From Panax quinquefolius (taxonomy: Eukaryota; Streptophyta; Magnoliopsida; Apiales; Araliaceae): a stretch of DNA of 64,000 nucleotides. The position numbers were made by a program, and so were the translations under genes. Where the stretch lies: positions 8,250,237-8,314,236 of the forward strand of contig CM035168.1 in the NCBI GenBank assembly GCA_020205615.1. The letters are read 5' to 3'. Below are positions 23,858 to 35,345 of this stretch, one piece after another. Under the pieces are notes generated by a model. That model was not told the origin of the DNA. It saw only the letters and a program-made list of their open reading frames with translations, and did no database searches. How positions within the stretch are numbered: position 1 is the first letter of the stretch; each line of letters begins with the position of its first letter.

Positions 23858-24948
23858 ATATCATTTAATGGGCAAATTTAGTTAGTATAAAATCTAATTT
23901 TGAATCAAAATAAACTCCTTTATTTTAATCCAAATTTAAATCAAAATAAAACTATTTTATTTTAATTTATCCAATTTTGAATAAAATAAACTATTTTATT
24001 TTAATCAAAATCTTTAATTAAAATAAACTCTTTTATTTTAATTAATTATGGAATCCAATTCCATGTAAAAAAATCTTTAATTAAGGATAACACGGATTCT
24101 CTTTCCTATTCACAAATAAACTCCTTTATTTTGAATAATATGAAATCTTATTTCATATCTAAATAAACTCCTTTATTAAGGAAAGATGAAATTCAATTTC
24201 AACTCCAATTAGTTATCATGGAATCCAATTCCAACTCTAATTAGTTAGCATGAAATTTAATTTTAAAATTATAATAAACCTTTTTATTTTAATTATAAAA
24301 TAATTAATATATATAATAATACAGTACAGTGAATGATTCATGTACTATATATATCAAATATATTTCGTACATGGAATCCAAGTAAATGAATCAAGTGGCC
24401 ACGTTTTTGAAACAAAAAGTTATCCTGCAACTTAAAAAAAAATGGGTCCACGTTTTTTGAACCAAAAAGTAATCATGCAACTTTTTTTAAAAAAATGGGT
24501 CCACGTTTTTTTATTTATTTATTTATTTTTTTGAAACAAAAATTATCCTGATAAATTTTTAATAAGGAATTAAGGATTATATCATGATATATCCTGGGCC
24601 AATGACGTCACCCTTACCATTAGTAAAGTAATGCTTCTGAAGATTCCTTAATTGTTAACTATTATATAACAAAGCTACCTGGTATACATATAACGTTAAT
24701 AATAGTAACTAAAATCTTCCTGAAGCTTATAACATCCAACCGTACATTCATATATTATATATATATATATATATATTATAATACTCAGAATCACGTGAAT
24801 CACCAAAAAATCAAATCTGATTTTGCGATTTTTTTATTATTTTTTTTTTATAAATTTTATACAATAAAATTATGTCCAATTAAATTGTTCTAAACACATA
24901 TCAATATACATATCAAATCAAAACAATTAATAATTTGCATAAAGGTTT
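22611..24948 (-). other. Long non-coding leader of Copia element B
   Basis: About 2.3 kb between PBS and gag without a coding frame. It holds three copies of CCTTGTGGTGACACAACAAA (22801, 22988, 23076), a (TA)n run at 23819-23853, a run of AAATAAACTCCTTTATTTTA repeats at about 23900-24290 and three near-copies of GGGTCCACGTTTTTT-type units at about 24395-24545. Element C has the matching first part of this leader with the same three repeats in altered form. Confidence 0.7.
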
Positions 24949-24960
24949 GGCTCGATGCCA
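24949..24960 (-). other. Primer binding site of element B, mutated
   Basis: On the minus strand TGGCATCGAGCC follows the 5' LTR end by two bases; A has TGGTATCAGAGCC. It is still recognisable as an initiator tRNA-Met site, but two positions differ. Confidence 0.75.
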
Positions 24961-24962
24961 AT

Positions 24963-26817
24963 TGTTAGGTTTGTAATATTTAAGAACGCTTAATCAAATT
25001 GCAAAAATAGCTTTTAAAGCGTGTAAAATCAGAGTTTTAATATTTTACAAACCATATACCCGGATCACCCTTTATGCACAATTATTAATTAAACGAAAAG
25101 ATAAAGAATAAAATCATACCCTTGAAGATCGAGCTTCCTCAGGTACAAGTTCACCTCCAAATCCTTTCGCGTTCAACTTGAATTCACCGGGTTTGGTTCC
25201 TTCCTTTGATCAACGTTAGCCGCCCAAGTGTTTGGCCTCTAAAGGTGATCCACCAAGGAAGAAGAAGGATTCAAGAATATGGGTGGTTGGCTAAACCCTA
25301 GTTTTTCTATCTCTATAGAAAAGGAGCGTACTCTCCAACTCTTGGAATTATGACGTAGTCTTGATATCTGATATAAGACTCCTCTTATAAAGATATCAAG
25401 TAACCCTATTAAAATAAGGTATTATTTAATTAAACCCTTTTAATTAAAGGGGGTCCTTAATCTTATTAGGGATAATTAATTAAACTCCTTTAACTAATTT
25501 TCCTTCCTAATCCAATTAGGAATAAATGAGAGTACTTATATTAAATTAATTCCTAAACTCTTTTAGAAATTAAAATAATAATAATAATTATAATAATATT
25601 AATAAGACTCCTCTTATTAATTTATATTTAATATTTCTAAAATATTAAATAATAAATATTAAGCTATTTAATTTATTCTATCACCATAGATTAAATTAAA
25701 TATACATAACATATTATTACGATTATGCCATTAACTTCTTAAATAATTATTCTTCCTTTTATGGTGTGACCCTTTAGGTTCTTCATATTAAACCTATTTG
25801 TGAATAAATCAATTAGAACAATTCTAAACTTATTTAAATAAATAAATTAAACAATTAATTTATTTAAATAAATAATATTTATTCTACAATAGAATAAGCC
25901 TCTAAATGATCAACGACTTTCCGGATAATATAGATTTCAACATTAATCATAAAAGAACCTTTGAGTAAATAGTTACCGTACAATTCAATCCTTCCACCAT
26001 ACAATGTCCCAATTAAATATAAGACATGGAATTATTGTCAAGTCTTATTTTATTTAATTATATGTATTTCGATCCTTAAATGCACAACTCAAATAATGCA
26101 AATTAGAAACTCCTTTCTAATTTCATTACGCCTTGGCCAAGGACTCTTTGGGTTGTCATTTATCGAATCACATAGGACATTTTCTCTTCTTTATTAGAAG
26201 TGGTAGATTCTTTATTGATCATATATTATCTCCATGTACAACTTGTTATACCCAAACATACCCTTTGATATACCCTAAGGGTCTTAAGGAATAAGTCAAA
26301 GTATAACTCATCATACACAAGATACTATGATGATCTCAAGTCCAAGGATTACTTGTACTACTATCACTACAGGAATTCCTATTGACATGCAAGTAAAACT
26401 CCATTAGGTATTCCTTAGCGAGCCACGTTCAGTGAACTTATTCTCCAATAAGCACCTACATACTTGCTTTAGTGTCTCCACATAAATGATCATGAGATCA
26501 ATCATCCTCATCCAATGAGCAAACAACGTATGTACCAATCTATCCGGATTCACTAATCCCCAATTTAGTAATCCAATGATTGGGAACTATTTTAGTTTTA
26601 AGCTTTCTAAGAATTTAGATCTCATTAGAATAATCATCATCATTATTCTAAAAGCATTGCTTAAAACTATGGGTTTATCACATATTATAAAACAGCATCA
26701 TGTAGATAATTAAAAGCCTTTAATAAATTAATACTTTTTACTAATAAATGAATAAGATTGTTACAAAGTATATGCTTTATCCTCAAACATGATTGGCTTG
26801 TGTGCATACTACTTTCA
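24963..26817 (-). repeat. 5' LTR of Copia element B
   Basis: 1855 bp, with the same termini as the 3' LTR. The only differences noted by eye are small, such as AATAGCTTTTAAAGC against AATAAGCGAAAAC near its end. Confidence 0.95.
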
Positions 26818-27335
26818 TTTGCATGGCGTTCGGACGGCAGAGGCGGGTTTTGGGCTCTTTTTTGGCTTTTTGCCTAAGTGTTGGCGAGTTTTATAAACTG
26901 GGCGATAACTCGGTCTCCGTATGTCGGAATTGAGTCCCGTAAGTTCTAATGCGTGTCTAATACCTATGTGGTGCTGTGTGTGTGTTTGCATGGCGTTTGG
27001 ATGACCGAGGCGGGTTTTGGGCTCTTTTTCAGCTTTTTGCCTAAATGTTGTTCAGTTTTGTAAACTGGGCGATAACTCGGTCTCGGTATGTCGGAATCGA
27101 GTCCCGTAAGTTGTAACGCGTGTCTAATACCTACGCGGTACTACATGTGTGTTTGCATGGCGTTTGGATGGCCGAGGCAAGTTTTGGGCTCTTTTTTGGC
27201 TTTTTGCCTAAGTGTTGTTGAGTAGTGCAAACTGGGCGATAACTCGGATTCTGTATATCAGAATCAAGTTCCGTAAGTTGTAATGCGTGTCTAATACCTC
27301 TGTGGTGTTATGTGTGTGTTTGCATGGCGTTCGGA
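26818..27335 (-). repeat. About 165-bp monomers, block 3 right half
   Basis: Starts with the second TTTGC duplication (26818-26822) and continues the interrupted monomer. Marks at about 26902, 27068 and 27237 complete the five units of this higher-order repeat. Confidence 0.93.
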
Positions 27336-27395
27336 TGAACTCAAAAGCTGTATAAATATACATATATGAAAGTCAAAATATAAACATAATGGGTA

Positions 27396-27519
27396 CTACA
27401 ACCCAAGATCAGGAATGTCAGTATAATCATTGTCGTCGGTCCCACTGACGGTCCCACCTATGATCCCACCTCCGGTCTGACTGCCGGTCCCACCCTCAAT
27501 ATTCTCATCAGCATCAGCT
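27396..27519 (-). pseudogene. Terminal exon, copy 4, truncated
   Basis: It has the same tail with TAG stop at 27396-27398, but exon homology ends at about 27519 (CAGCATCAGCTT), where monomer text resumes. The Gly-rich start and the acceptor are missing. Confidence 0.5.
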
Positions 27520-27524
27520 TGTCG

Positions 27525-29410
27525 TTCGGACGAACGATGCTAGTTTTGGGCTCTTTTTCAGCTTTTTCCTTAAGTATTGTTGAGTTTTGCAATTTGGGCG
27601 ATAACTCGGTCTCCGTATATCAGAATCGAGTCCCATAATTTGTAACGCATGTCTAATACCTACGCGGTGCTATGTGTGTGTTTGTGTGGCGTTCGGACGG
27701 CCGAGGCCGGTTTTGTCCTATTTTTTGGCTTTTTGCCTAAGTGTTGGCGAGTTTTACAAACTGGGCGATAACTCGGTCTCCATATGTCAAAATGGAGTCC
27801 TGTAAGTTCTAACGCGTGTCTAATACCTACGCAGTGCTATGTGTGTGTTTGTGTGGAGTTTGGATGACCGAGACTGGTTTTGGGCTCTTTTTTGGCTTTT
27901 TGCCTAAGTGTTGTTCAGTTTTGCAAACCGGGCGATAACTCGGTCTCCGTATGTCAAAATCAAGTCCCGTAAGTTGAAACGCATGTCTAATACCTATGCG
28001 ATGATACATATGTATTTGCATGGCGTTCGGACGGCCGAGGCGGGTTTTGGGCTCTTTTTCGGCTTTTTGCCTAAGTGTTGTTGAGTAGTGCAAACTGGGC
28101 GATAACTCGGATTTCGTATATCAGAATCGAGTCCCGTAAGTTGTAATACGTGTCTAATACCTATGCGGTGCTATGTGTGTGTTTGCGTGGCGTTTGGACA
28201 GCCGATACATGTTTTGGGCTCTTTTTTGGCTTTTTACCTAAGTGTTGGCGAGTTTTGCAAACTGGGCGATAACTCGGTCTCCGTATGTCAGAATTGAGTC
28301 CCATAAGATGTAACGCGTGTATAATACCTACGCAGTGCTATGTGTATGTTTGCGTGGCGTTTGGACGATTGAGACGGGTTTTGACCTATTTTTTTGGCTT
28401 TTTGCCTAAGTGTTGGCAGGTTTTACAAACTGGGCGATAACTCGGTCTTCTTATGTCGGAATCGAGTCCCATAAGTTGTAACATGTGTCTAATACCTATG
28501 CTGTGCTATGTATGTGTTTGCGTGGTGTTCGGACGGTCGATGCGGGTTTTGGGCTCTTTTCGGCTTTTTGCCTAAGTGTTGTTGAGTTTTGTAATTTGGG
28601 CGATAACTCGGTCTACGTATGTCGGAATCGAGTCCCGTAAGTTGTAACACGTGTGTAATACCTACATGGTGCTATGTGTGTGTTTGCGTGGCGTTCGGAT
28701 GGCCAATGCGGGTTTTGGGCTCTTTTTAGCTTTTTGCCTAAGTGTTGAAGAGTTTTGCAAACTGGGCGATAACTCGGTCTCTGTATGTTGGAATCGAGTA
28801 CCATAAGTTGTAACACGTGTCTAATACCTACGCGATGCTATGTGTGTATTTGTGCGGCGTTCGGACGACTGATGCGGGTTTTGGGCTCTTTTTCTGCTTT
28901 TTGCCTAAGTGTTGGCGAGTTTTGTAAACTGGGTGATAACTCGATCTCCGTAGGTCAGAATCGAGTCCCGTAAGTTGTAACACGTGTCTAATACCTACGC
29001 GGTATTATGTGTGTGTTTGTGTGGCATTCGGATGGCCGATACGAGTTTTAGGCTCTTTTTCGGCTTTTTGCCTAAGTGTTGGAGAGTTTTACAACCTGGG
29101 CAATAACTCGGTCTCCATATGTCAGAATCGAGTACCATAAGTTATAAGACGTGTCTAATACCTACGCGGTGCTATGTGTGTGTTTGCGTGGTGTTCAGAC
29201 GGCCGATGTGGATTTTGGGCTCTTTTTTTGCTTTTTGCCTAAGTGTTGGCGAGTTTTGCAAACTGGGCGATAACTCGGTCTCCGTATATCGAAATCGAGT
29301 CCCGTAAGTTGTAACACGTGTCTAATACCTACGCGGTGCTATGTGTGTATTTGCGTGGCATTCGGACGACCAATGTGGGTTTTGGGCTCTTTTTCGGCTT
29401 TTTACCTAAG
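27525..29410 (-). repeat. About 165-bp tandem monomers, block 4 (eleven units)
   Basis: Eleven monomers in a row without exon copies (marks at about 27597, 27763, 27931, 28103, 28266, 28434, 28599, 28766, 28931, 29100 and 29268), more diverged from each other than blocks 1-3. This is probably the older, original array from which the higher-order units were made. Small open frames on both strands here are by-products. Confidence 0.93.
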
Positions 29411-29497
29411 TTAGGGTTTTATCTTAAATTTATCTAAGCAATACAATTACAAATTACATAAATTAAATAAAGAAATACATAATTTAATTATTTTTCC

Positions 29498-29676
29498 CTA
29501 TCGAATAAGTGGTGGAAAGATGTTCGCCAAGACAACTGCACACACGCGGATGGCCTCCTCCCGTACTACACCCATGAGGTCGTCAACGGCAGCTATAGGA
29601 TCGATAGAGTTGTGGACAACCTCCTGAGCCAGCTAATAGATCCACTCGCGTGATGGTGCGCCTAACTGCATAACAT
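29498..29676 (-). pseudogene. Unrecognised exon with conserved-looking frame, cut by Copia C
   Basis: On the minus strand a frame runs from an ATG at 29671-29669 to a TAG at 29500-29498, with one internal TAG at 29635-29633. It reads MQLGAPSREWIY, stop, LAQEVVHNSIDPIAAVDDL and on to REEAIRVCAVVLANIFPPL. Codon-like composition is much higher in GC than the surroundings, which suggests real former coding sequence. It lies upstream of the monomer array in the same orientation as the terminal exons and may belong to the same CACTA-like gene, but I do not recognise the family. Its upstream part is cut by element C. Confidence 0.5.
29672..29676 (+). other. Presumed target-site duplication AACAT (element C), only left copy present
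   Basis: These are the five bases before the LTR of C. The partner cannot be checked because the other end of C is deleted. Confidence 0.35.
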
Positions 29677-31556
29677 TGTTAGGTTTGTAATATTCATGAA
29701 CGCAATCAAATTGCAAAAATAAGCGAAAATGTGGAAAAATCAGAGTTTTAAAATTTTACAAACCATATACCCGGATCTCCCTTTATGCACAATTATTAAT
29801 TAAACGAAAAAGAAAGAACAAGAATCATACCCTTGAAGATTCGAGCTTCCTCAGGTACAAGTTCACCTCCAATCCTTTTTCGCGTTCAACTTGAATCCAC
29901 CGGGTTTGGTTCTTTCCTTTTATCAACATTAGCCACCCAAGTGTTTGGCCTCTAGAGGTGATCCACCAAGGAAGAAGAAGGATTCAAGAAGATGGATATT
30001 TGGCAAAACCCTAGTTTTTCTATCTCTTATAGAAAAGGGTGTACTCTCCCAACTATTGAAATTACGTATTCACGTGTTGTGAAAGTGTCAACCCCGTCAC
30101 CTATAATAAGACTCCTCTTATTTATAGATGTAGGCAACCCTCCTTAACAATTAAGGGACTTTATTTTAATTAATTAAACTCCTTTAATTAATTAGGCTCC
30201 TAATCTTATTAGGAATAATTAATTAATCTTTTAATTAATTAGCCTCCTAATCTTATTTGGAATAAATGAGAGTACTTTTATTAATTAATTCTCAAACTCA
30301 TTTAGGAATTAAATAATAATAATAGTAATAATAATAATAATACTCCTCTTATTAATTTATATTTAATATTTCTAAAATATTAAATAATAAATATTAAGCT
30401 ATTTAATTTATTCTATCACCATAAATTAAATTAAATATACTTAACTTATTATTAAAATAATGCCATTAACTTCTTAAATAATTATTCTTCCTTTTATGGT
30501 GTGACCCTATAGGTTCTCCATATTAAACCGGTTGTGAATAAATCAATTAGAATAATTCTAATCTTATTTAAATAAATAAATTAAACTAGTAATTTATTTA
30601 AATAAATAATATTTATTCTACAATAGAGATAAGCCTCCCTAGCGATCAACGACTTTCCAGATAATATAGATTTCAACATTAATCATAAAAGAACCTTTGA
30701 GTAAATAGTTACCGTACAATTCAATCCTTCCACCATACAATATCCCAATTAAATATAAGACATGAAATTTTTGTCAAGTCTTATTTTATTTAATTATATG
30801 TATTTCGATCCTTAAATGCACAACCTCAAATAATGCAAATTAGAAACACCTTTCTAATTTCATTCTGCCTTGGCCAAGGACTACTGGGTTGTCATTTATC
30901 GAATCACATAGGACATTTCTCTTCTTTTACTAGAAGTGGTAGATTCTTTATTGATCATACATTATCTCCATGTACAATTTATTATACCCAAACATACCCT
31001 TTGATATACCCTAAGGGTCTTAAAGAATAAGTCAAAGTATAACTCATCATACACAAAATACTATGATGATCTCAAGTCCAAGGATCACTTGTACACTATC
31101 ACTACAGGAATTCCTATTGACAAAGCAAGTAAAACTCCATTAGGTATTCCTTAGCGAGCCAATTCAAGTGAACTTATTCTCTAATAAGCACCTACATACT
31201 TGTTTTAGTGTCTCCACACAAATGATCATGAGAGATCATCCTCATCCAATCGAAAGAGCAAGTTAACGTATGTACCAATCTATCGGATTTACTAATCCCC
31301 AATTTAGTAATCCAATGATTGGGAACTATTTTAGTTTTAAGCTTTCTAAGAATTTAGATCTCATTAGAATGATCATTATCATTATTCTAAAAGCATTGCT
31401 TAAAACTATGGGTTTATCACATATTATAAAACAACATCATGTAGATAATTAAAAGCCTTTAATAAATAAATACTTTTTATTAATAAATGAATAAGATTGT
31501 TACAAAGTATATGCTTTATCATCAAACATGATTGGCTTGTATGCATACTACTTTCA
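29677..31556 (-). repeat. 3' LTR of Copia element C
   Basis: 1880 bp, termini TGTTAGG...CTTTCA on the plus strand. Its TATA-like site on the minus strand (near 30117-30128) keeps TATAAATAAG. It is more like the LTR of A than those of B in the 30000-30130 part. Confidence 0.93.
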
Positions 31557-33800
31557 ATCTCCCACTTGCACTAAAGCCAATCGTCATGGTATCTCATACT
31601 CTTCTTCTCTAAATGACGATTATCCTGCTGTTGGATAAGCTTCAGTAAATGGATATGTAATGTTGTTCTTGAGAGTCCACTATCTCTATAGTGATTTCTC
31701 ATCTTTCAATGATTCTTATAATCAAATGAAAGTGCCACAACACATGTTTAGATCTAAGATGAGACTTAGGAACTATTCCTAGTTCTATAATGAACTTTTC
31801 ATCCAAACAATCAACTTGTAGCTTCATTTATAGCTATATACTTTGTCTTTATCATTAAACCAGTAACTCTTTGCTGTTTGGAACCTTTCCAATTCACTGT
31901 ACCACTGTTTAAGGTAACACTTTACCTTAAAGTGGATTTTCTGTCGTCTTGGTCTGTCTGAAAAACTTGACTCTGCTAAGCCCTCTAGTTTTAATTCAGA
32001 CCCACCATGAATATCATCACATCCTTAGTGTCGGTTAAGTACATTAATATGTTTTTCACGCCCTCACGTTGAACTTCTCCGCAATATGATCGATCAACAT
32101 CGGTCTCATACATTTCATTGCATACATGATAGTTATTTCATGCAATCTCTCTTTAGGAGTCTATGGGGACTATTAAGAGAGATACACTCGAGGCTCATCA
32201 ACATGAGATATCTCTTGGAGTTTTCCATGCTAAACGACTTTAGCATCAAATGAATATACGTTCCTTGGGTTTGAGCATCCTTTTAAATCTATCTATATTG
32301 ATTTGCATCCCCAATTACGATATTCTCCCCAAATCATTCATGGAGGAATGTTTAGACAATTTTATCTTTACTGATTGTAGCATTGGTATGTCATTCCTTA
32401 TCCGCAGTATATCAACATATAATACTAGGAATGTCACGACGCTCCCACTGATCCTTTTGTACGCACTAGGCTCATTCTTGTTTTTGATAAAATCAAACTC
32501 TTTTGATTGTCTCATCAAAATGAATGTTCCATATTTGAGAAGCTTGCTTCAATCTATTTCTGAGTGTCTACAACTCTTATCTCATCATATGTAACTCTGG
32601 ATCATCATCTTCTATGATGCGTACCTCATCATCATCATCCATGATGAATCCATACCTCCTAGGTATCTTCGATACTATTCCCGATTTACGATTCGGTTGT
32701 GGTACAATAGGTCCATCTACAGGTTCCTCTTATTTGACTTATAGTGTTTTGTGGATCTTGAACTCTTCAAGATCTATAATCCTCCCACTAGCCACTTCAA
32801 TAATAAACATTTTTATCTTAGAAGGCAGCGCGTTTCGCAACAAACACCATTTGCTAAGTAGGATTATAGAACATATACCCCAAAACTTACTTTAGGATGT
32901 CCCACAAATCTGTACTTGTCAAATCTTGTCCCAAGCTTATCCTTTGAAACATTTTCACATAAGTTGGACAACCCCTTATCTTAACATACTTAAGATTAGG
33001 AATCCTCCCTGTCCATAACTTTTATGGAGTCTTGGGGCCGGATTTTGAGGTTACCTTTTCCGTAGATATGCATCCATTTCTAGGACATGACCTTAGAGGG
33101 ATACTGGAATGTCGATAAAATCATTATGGACCGCACCATGTCCAACAAGGTATGATTTTTCCTTTCAGATACATAAATCATTTATTACATATCAGGAGGC
33201 GTCCATTATGAGAAAACCATTTGAGATGATCAAGAAACTTATTGCACAAGTATTTATTCCTTGATCTAATCAAAGAATCTTAATACTTTGTCAATTTGTT
33301 TCATTTCTGAATTCTTTGAACCTTTCAAATAATTCATACTTGTATTTCAGCAAATACATACATTCAACTCTTTGAATGATCATCTCCTTTTCTTATACTA
33401 GTTTGTTCAATTTGCAAAATTATTTTTCACGTAAGTCAAGTATACAAAATCCATTAAGTAATATTCCAGTTCTATACAAAACATTATTATTATAAATAGA
33501 ACAACAATTGTTCTTAATTATAATACCAAAGATTTCATTATCCAACAATAAAATGGAAATAATGTTTCCAATGAGAACTGGAATACAATAACAACTTATT
33601 AAATTAATAGACTTGCCCGTAGGCAATACTAAACAATAAGTTCCAATGGCTAATGTAGCAACCTTTGCTTCATTTTCCACACATAGGATTACTTATCTTT
33701 GTTTAGCTTTCTACTTCTGCTTGGTCCCTTCATAAATCTATATTTATGATAACCAAAGTCGGTATCCAATACCCAAGTAGAACCTTGATTTAAAGAAAAA
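31557..33800 (-). pseudogene. Copia element C: decayed pol
   Basis: Homologous to A and B. On the minus strand the RT block reads SGSVVTFLVLYVDILRIRND (about 32450-32385), with one aspartate of YVDD missing exactly as in A. The protease-side block starting MENEAKVATLAIGTYCLVLP is at 33680-33610. Stops and frameshifts are frequent. The shared loss in A and C points to a common defective ancestor. RNase H and integrase remnants lack full catalytic sets. Confidence 0.82.
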
Positions 33801-34642
33801 TTTATTTTAAATCATGAACAAATTTGTATTTATAACCGAAACTTCACTAAGCTTCTTTGGTTAGCCTCTGCAAGATACTTCTCGCAGTTTCTTTCCAGTG
33901 TCCAGGCTTATTGCAGTGGAAGCAAACTCCTTTGCTATTCATGTCAGTTTTGTTCTTATTATCCTTTGTTTACGCCTTTCTGTTTACCTTCTTTGAATCA
34001 TTCTTCTTTTTCAGAAGATCCTTTGGCCCCTACCAATAAGACATGGTCTTTCTTGGTTGGAAAGTGACTCTCAACATTTTTTAACATGTTAAGCAAATCA
34101 GCAAAGCTGATATCTAGCTTGTTCATATGAAAAATTCACAACAATTGTGAAAGGAGTCCGGGAATGAGTGCAAGATCAAATCTTGGCTCAACTCTCCATC
34201 CATGACAAAACCAGTTGTCCTAATTGATCAATCAAATTGATTATATTAAGGACTTTTGTCTGTACTGTAGTGTCATTGGTCATTCTAGATCGGAAGAGCT
34301 CCTTAAATATTTGATATCTATCAGTCCTACTTTCTTCACCATCAACTACTTGATGTGCAGGAATATAGTAGGAGCATCCATAGTTTCATGCTGACGCTGA
34401 AGCTCGTTACTCGTGGATGTGAGCATAATACATTAAGCCAACTGTGCATCATCTTGCCACTTTCTAAAAGTAGCAATCTCTTCCTCAAAGGCATTGTCTG
34501 CAACCATTGCAGGAAAGACATATTAAGGACATAAGATAGCTTTTCAGCCATGAGAACTATTCTCAATTCCTTAACCAATTCGAGTAATTCAGTCCGGTTA
34601 AATAGCATCTAATATGCTTCGCAGTGATAGTAATTTAGCCAT
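33801..34642 (-). pseudogene. Copia element C: decayed gag
   Basis: The start ATG at 34642-34640 (MAKLLSLRSILDA) is followed by a stop, and later by ELRIVLMAEKLSYVL. A zinc-knuckle remnant CFHCNKPGHWK with the final cysteine lost is at about 33925-33893. A frameshift after SYVLN moves the downstream part out of frame, where B stays in frame. Confidence 0.8.
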
Positions 34643-35345
34643 TGTAAAATTCTGTAAATGAATTTGTAATTAACAACATTTTAACATACATTCTTTTATT
34701 AATTACCAAAATAATTTAGGTCTTGTTTTAAATTGGTATCTCCCACTATTTTCTTCAAACTATATTACCCTCAATATATAGTTCAGAAATATCTAATTAA
34801 AGATATGCTAGTGAGAATAAGGATCCCATTTCAAATGTATATAGCCTTGTGTGTGAACAACAAACTATATATAAATAAATAGGTAGAAAACTCTTGTCAA
34901 TTACATCAACTATGTAACTCCTTGTATTTTGCCTCTTAAATCATAATGGTCAAGTGTGTGCACATCCGAACTAAAATAATTTAAGTTAAGTCAGACCCAG
35001 AATTTCCATGTAAGTGAAGAGAAAACTACAGCCCTTGTGTGTGCACAACAAAGCAGTAATGTTCAATTCCTTATAAACATCATATGTAATAAAAAAAATA
35101 TCTTAAATATTTAATACTAGCCTTGTGTGTGCACAACAAACTCATATTTAATATTCAATACTCTATTGTTTCTATCATGCTAGAAGGCAACGTTCGATAT
35201 TCCAAATATCTTTGAATGTTACAACTTAATATAAAATATTTGAGGGGTTTGTTATTAAAATATCTCATCTTGTTTAGCGCGCATGCACATATGTATATAT
35301 ATAAAATACGCGTCATATTAATGAACATGCGAAGCATGTTTGCAT
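34643..35345 (-). other. Partial leader of Copia element C, truncated at 35345
   Basis: It matches the gag-proximal 0.7 kb of the B leader, with three CCTTGTGTGTG(C/A)ACAACAAA repeats at 34845, 35033 and 35121. At GCATGTTTGCAT homology to B (near 23290-23305) stops and chromovirus LTR sequence starts; the rest of the leader, the PBS and the 5' LTR are missing. Confidence 0.85.

Larger units (their letters stand above)
17761..26817 (-). mobile_element. Copia element B, full length with two LTRs
   Basis: A 9057-bp element on the minus strand: 5' LTR 24963-26817, PBS 24949-24960, long leader, decayed gag and pol, polypurine tract, 3' LTR 17761-19612. It is bounded by the duplication TTTGC. The LTRs differ by eye only at scattered positions, so the insertion is fairly recent, yet gag and pol are broken throughout. 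Removing it together with one duplication copy restores the 165-bp monomer and the 1.12-1.14-kb higher-order period (17208 to 27396 minus 9062 = 1126). Confidence 0.93.

Noticed and set aside
27827..28093. Open frame on the minus strand across the 165-bp array (KEPKTRLGRPNAMQ-type repeats) as a repeat protein gene
   Set aside because: Most monomers carry a stop in this frame (CACATAGCACC) and monomer length varies between about 163 and 172 bp, so the frame is not kept; it is a by-product of the repeat.
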